Below are positions 62,765-64,000 of a DNA stretch of 64,000 nt, piece by piece; position 1 is the stretch's first letter; each line of letters begins with the position of its first letter. The notes beneath the pieces were generated by a model. The model saw only the letters and a program-made list of their open reading frames with translations. It was not told the DNA's origin and searched no databases. The position numbers were made by a program, and so were the translations under genes. Source of the DNA: Mariniplasma anaerobium (lineage in GTDB: Bacteria > Bacillota_I > Bacilli_A > Acholeplasmatales > Acholeplasmataceae); contig NZ_AP024412.1 in NCBI RefSeq assembly GCF_016865445.1, forward strand, positions 806,001-870,000, read 5' to 3'.

Positions 62765-62784
62765 AAAGGCGTAAAGCCTTTTTT
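62763..62784 (+). terminator. Terminator of ftsZ
   Basis: AAAAAGGC (62763-62770) pairs with GCCTTTTT (62776-62783), then T; it precedes the ychF ribosome binding site by about 10 nt. Confidence 0.8.
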
Positions 62785-62803
62785 ACTGAAAAGAGGAAAT
62801 ATC

Positions 62804-63901
62804 ATGTTAAAAGCTGGTATCGTTGGTCTACCAAATGTAGGCAAATCAACATTATTTAATGCCATAACAAAAGCAGAAGCACTTGCTGCAAACTATCCGT
62901 TTGCAACCATTGATCCTAATGTGGGTGTAGTTTATGTCCAAGATGAAAGATTAGATGTTTTAGAATCTATATATAAACCTAAAAAAGTAGTTCCTACAGC
63001 ATATGAGTTTATTGATATAGCAGGACTTGTAAAAGGCGCTTCAAAAGGTGAAGGTTTAGGGAACCAATTTTTAAGTCACATCAGAGAAGTTGACGCTATT
63101 TGTCAAGTTGTTCGTTGTTTTGAAGATGAAAATATTACGCATGTTGAAGGTAATATTGATCCTATTAGAGATATAGAAACTATAAAACTAGAACTCAATT
63201 TAGCTGATTTAGAAGTTGTTGATAAAAGAATATCTAGATTAGATAAAAAAGCAAAAGCTAAACTAAAAGATGCAATTTTAGAGCATGAAATATTAACTAA
63301 AATTAAAGAAACACTTGATCAAAATATAAGTCCAAGAACTTTAGAGTTTCCTGAAGAAGAGTTAAAGATTATTAAAAGTTTTAATCTTTTATCACTAAAA
63401 CCTATGATTTATATCGCAAATGTTGCTGAAGAGGATTTAGCTGATCCTTCATCAAATAAACATTATCAAAATATTTTAAAATTTGCGACTCAAGAAAATA
63501 CTGATGTTGTTTTAATTTCTGCCCAAGTAGAAATGGAAATCGCATCTTTAAATCCTGAAGAACAAATCGAATTTTTAGAAGGTTATGGACTGGAAAAATC
63601 AGGATTAAATGAAGTCATCGATAAGAGTTATGAACTTCTAGGATTAAAAACTTACTTTACAGCTGGTGAACCAGAAGTAAGAGCTTGGACTTTTAAAAAT
63701 GGTATGAAAGCTCCAGCATGTGCAGGGATTATTCATAGTGACTTTGAAAGAGGATTTATTAAAGCAGAAACACTTTCTTATTCAGATTTACTAATATATA
63801 AAACTCCTCAAAAAGCTAAAGAAGCGGGTAAAGTTCGCTTGGAGGGTAAAGAGTATGTCGTCAAAGATGGAGATATCATGCTTTTTAGATTCAACGTATG
63901 A
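62804..63901 (+). CDS. ychF: Obg-like ATPase YchF
   Basis: 365 residues, full length. G1 GLPNVGKSTLFNAIT, switch region NYPFATIDPNVGVV, G3-like DIAGLVKGASKGEGLGNQFL, the coiled coil at about 140-200, and a C-terminal TGS domain (DLLIYKTPQKAKEAG, VKDGDIMLFRFNV). YchF is a ribosome-associated ATPase in stress response. GAGGAAATATC precedes the ATG. It overlaps the next gene by 4 nt (ATGA). Confidence 0.95.
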   Translation: MLKAGIVGLPNVGKSTLFNAITKAEALAANYPFATIDPNVGVVYVQDERLDVLESIYKPKKVVPTAYEFIDIAGLVKGASKGEGLGNQFLSHIREVDAICQVVRCFEDENITHVEGNIDPIRDIETIKLELNLADLEVVDKRISRLDKKAKAKLKDAILEHEILTKIKETLDQNISPRTLEFPEEELKIIKSFNLLSLKPMIYIANVAEEDLADPSSNKHYQNILKFATQENTDVVLISAQVEMEIASLNPEEQIEFLEGYGLEKSGLNEVIDKSYELLGLKTYFTAGEPEVRAWTFKNGMKAPACAGIIHSDFERGFIKAETLSYSDLLIYKTPQKAKEAGKVRLEGKEYVVKDGDIMLFRFNV

Positions 63902-64000
63902 TTAAAGATTATAATGGTGTTATCGTTTGCGCATCTAAATATTTTAGTTGTGATGAAATCAGAACGATTTATCAAAAAGGATACCATGATTTTGGTGAAA
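63898..64000 (+). CDS. yggS: YggS/PLP-homeostasis protein, 5' part (cut by window end)
   Basis: The first 34 residues begin MIKDYNGVIVCASKYFSCDE and continue to a GYHDFGE end. CASKYF holds the Lys that binds PLP in the YggS/PROSC family (normally AVSKT), and G-x-x-D-F-G-E matches the family. Coupled to ychF by ATGA. YggS lies near ftsZ in many Gram-positives (ftsZ-ylmE-sepF), which supports the call. Confidence 0.72.
   Translation, partial: MIKDYNGVIVCASKYFSCDEIRTIYQKGYHDFGE

Overview
The window is AT-rich, low-GC Gram-positive-type DNA. Genes start behind strong AGGAGG-like ribosome binding sites, often overlap by 1 or 4 nt, and end at Rho-independent hairpins. Tryptophan is TGG, and TGA ends genes such as mutY, ychF and the XRE regulator, so the standard code is in use. 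The gene set is that of a wall-poor anaerobic fermenter: an [FeFe]-hydrogenase with NuoE/NuoF-like partners, a flavodiiron protein, L-lactate dehydrogenase, and ftsZ with no murein genes in view. My best guess is a Mollicutes lineage that kept the standard code (Acholeplasmatales or Izemoplasmatales-like). This is inferred from gene content, not from a phylogenetic marker.

Layout. 1-9300: the end of a CotH-like gene, a YolD/Y-family polymerase operon, a cyclophilin/methyltransferase pair, a nitroreductase, a PadR/HAAS membrane pair, and membrane proteins, one built from three WHPGW-type repeats. 8685-12721: a BusR-like GntR/RCK_C regulator followed by a complete glycine-betaine-type ABC importer. 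12828-18677: GMP reductase, glutamate dehydrogenase behind a cre-like box, a GH18 lipoprotein and an RluA-type synthase. 18688-26437: a TPM lipoprotein, QueG, GDPD, LDH, a second PadR/HAAS pair, a double GNAT and an exo/endonuclease/phosphatase-family protein. 26693-32432: a MASE3-like/PAS/GGDEF/HD-GYP protein, a 40-residue basic ORF behind a long leader, a small lipoprotein, RluF and a flavodiiron protein. 32481-38943 (minus strand): RsmH, two short secreted/lipoprotein genes, a membrane protein and the hydrogenase operon with a 220-nt leader.

39000-47250 holds a gene remnant, a methyltransferase, an M13 peptidase and then the most unusual block: a two-component system, a divergent membrane FMN-binding protein, and a 600-bp tandem duplication carrying a small exported protein of unknown family. 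Phased CACAA-type repeats sit at the -35 of the TCS operon, of the FMN-binding gene and of both duplicated copies, so all of these look like one autoregulated regulon. 47250-50100 is an accessory segment (XRE regulator, small membrane protein, acyltransferase) bounded by IS21-like iterated end repeats. It lies next to ssrA (tmRNA) and an unassigned small RNA candidate.

50862-56413 is a HAD phosphatase and two fused ABC exporters. 56460-60310 holds a nitroreductase, a histidine phosphatase, mutY, galM and queT. 60423-64000 runs tgt, ftsZ, ychF and the start of a YggS gene. QueT (behind a preQ1-I-like riboswitch), Tgt and QueG together indicate queuosine made from salvaged preQ1. The Tgt lacks the zinc-binding cysteines normal for the family.
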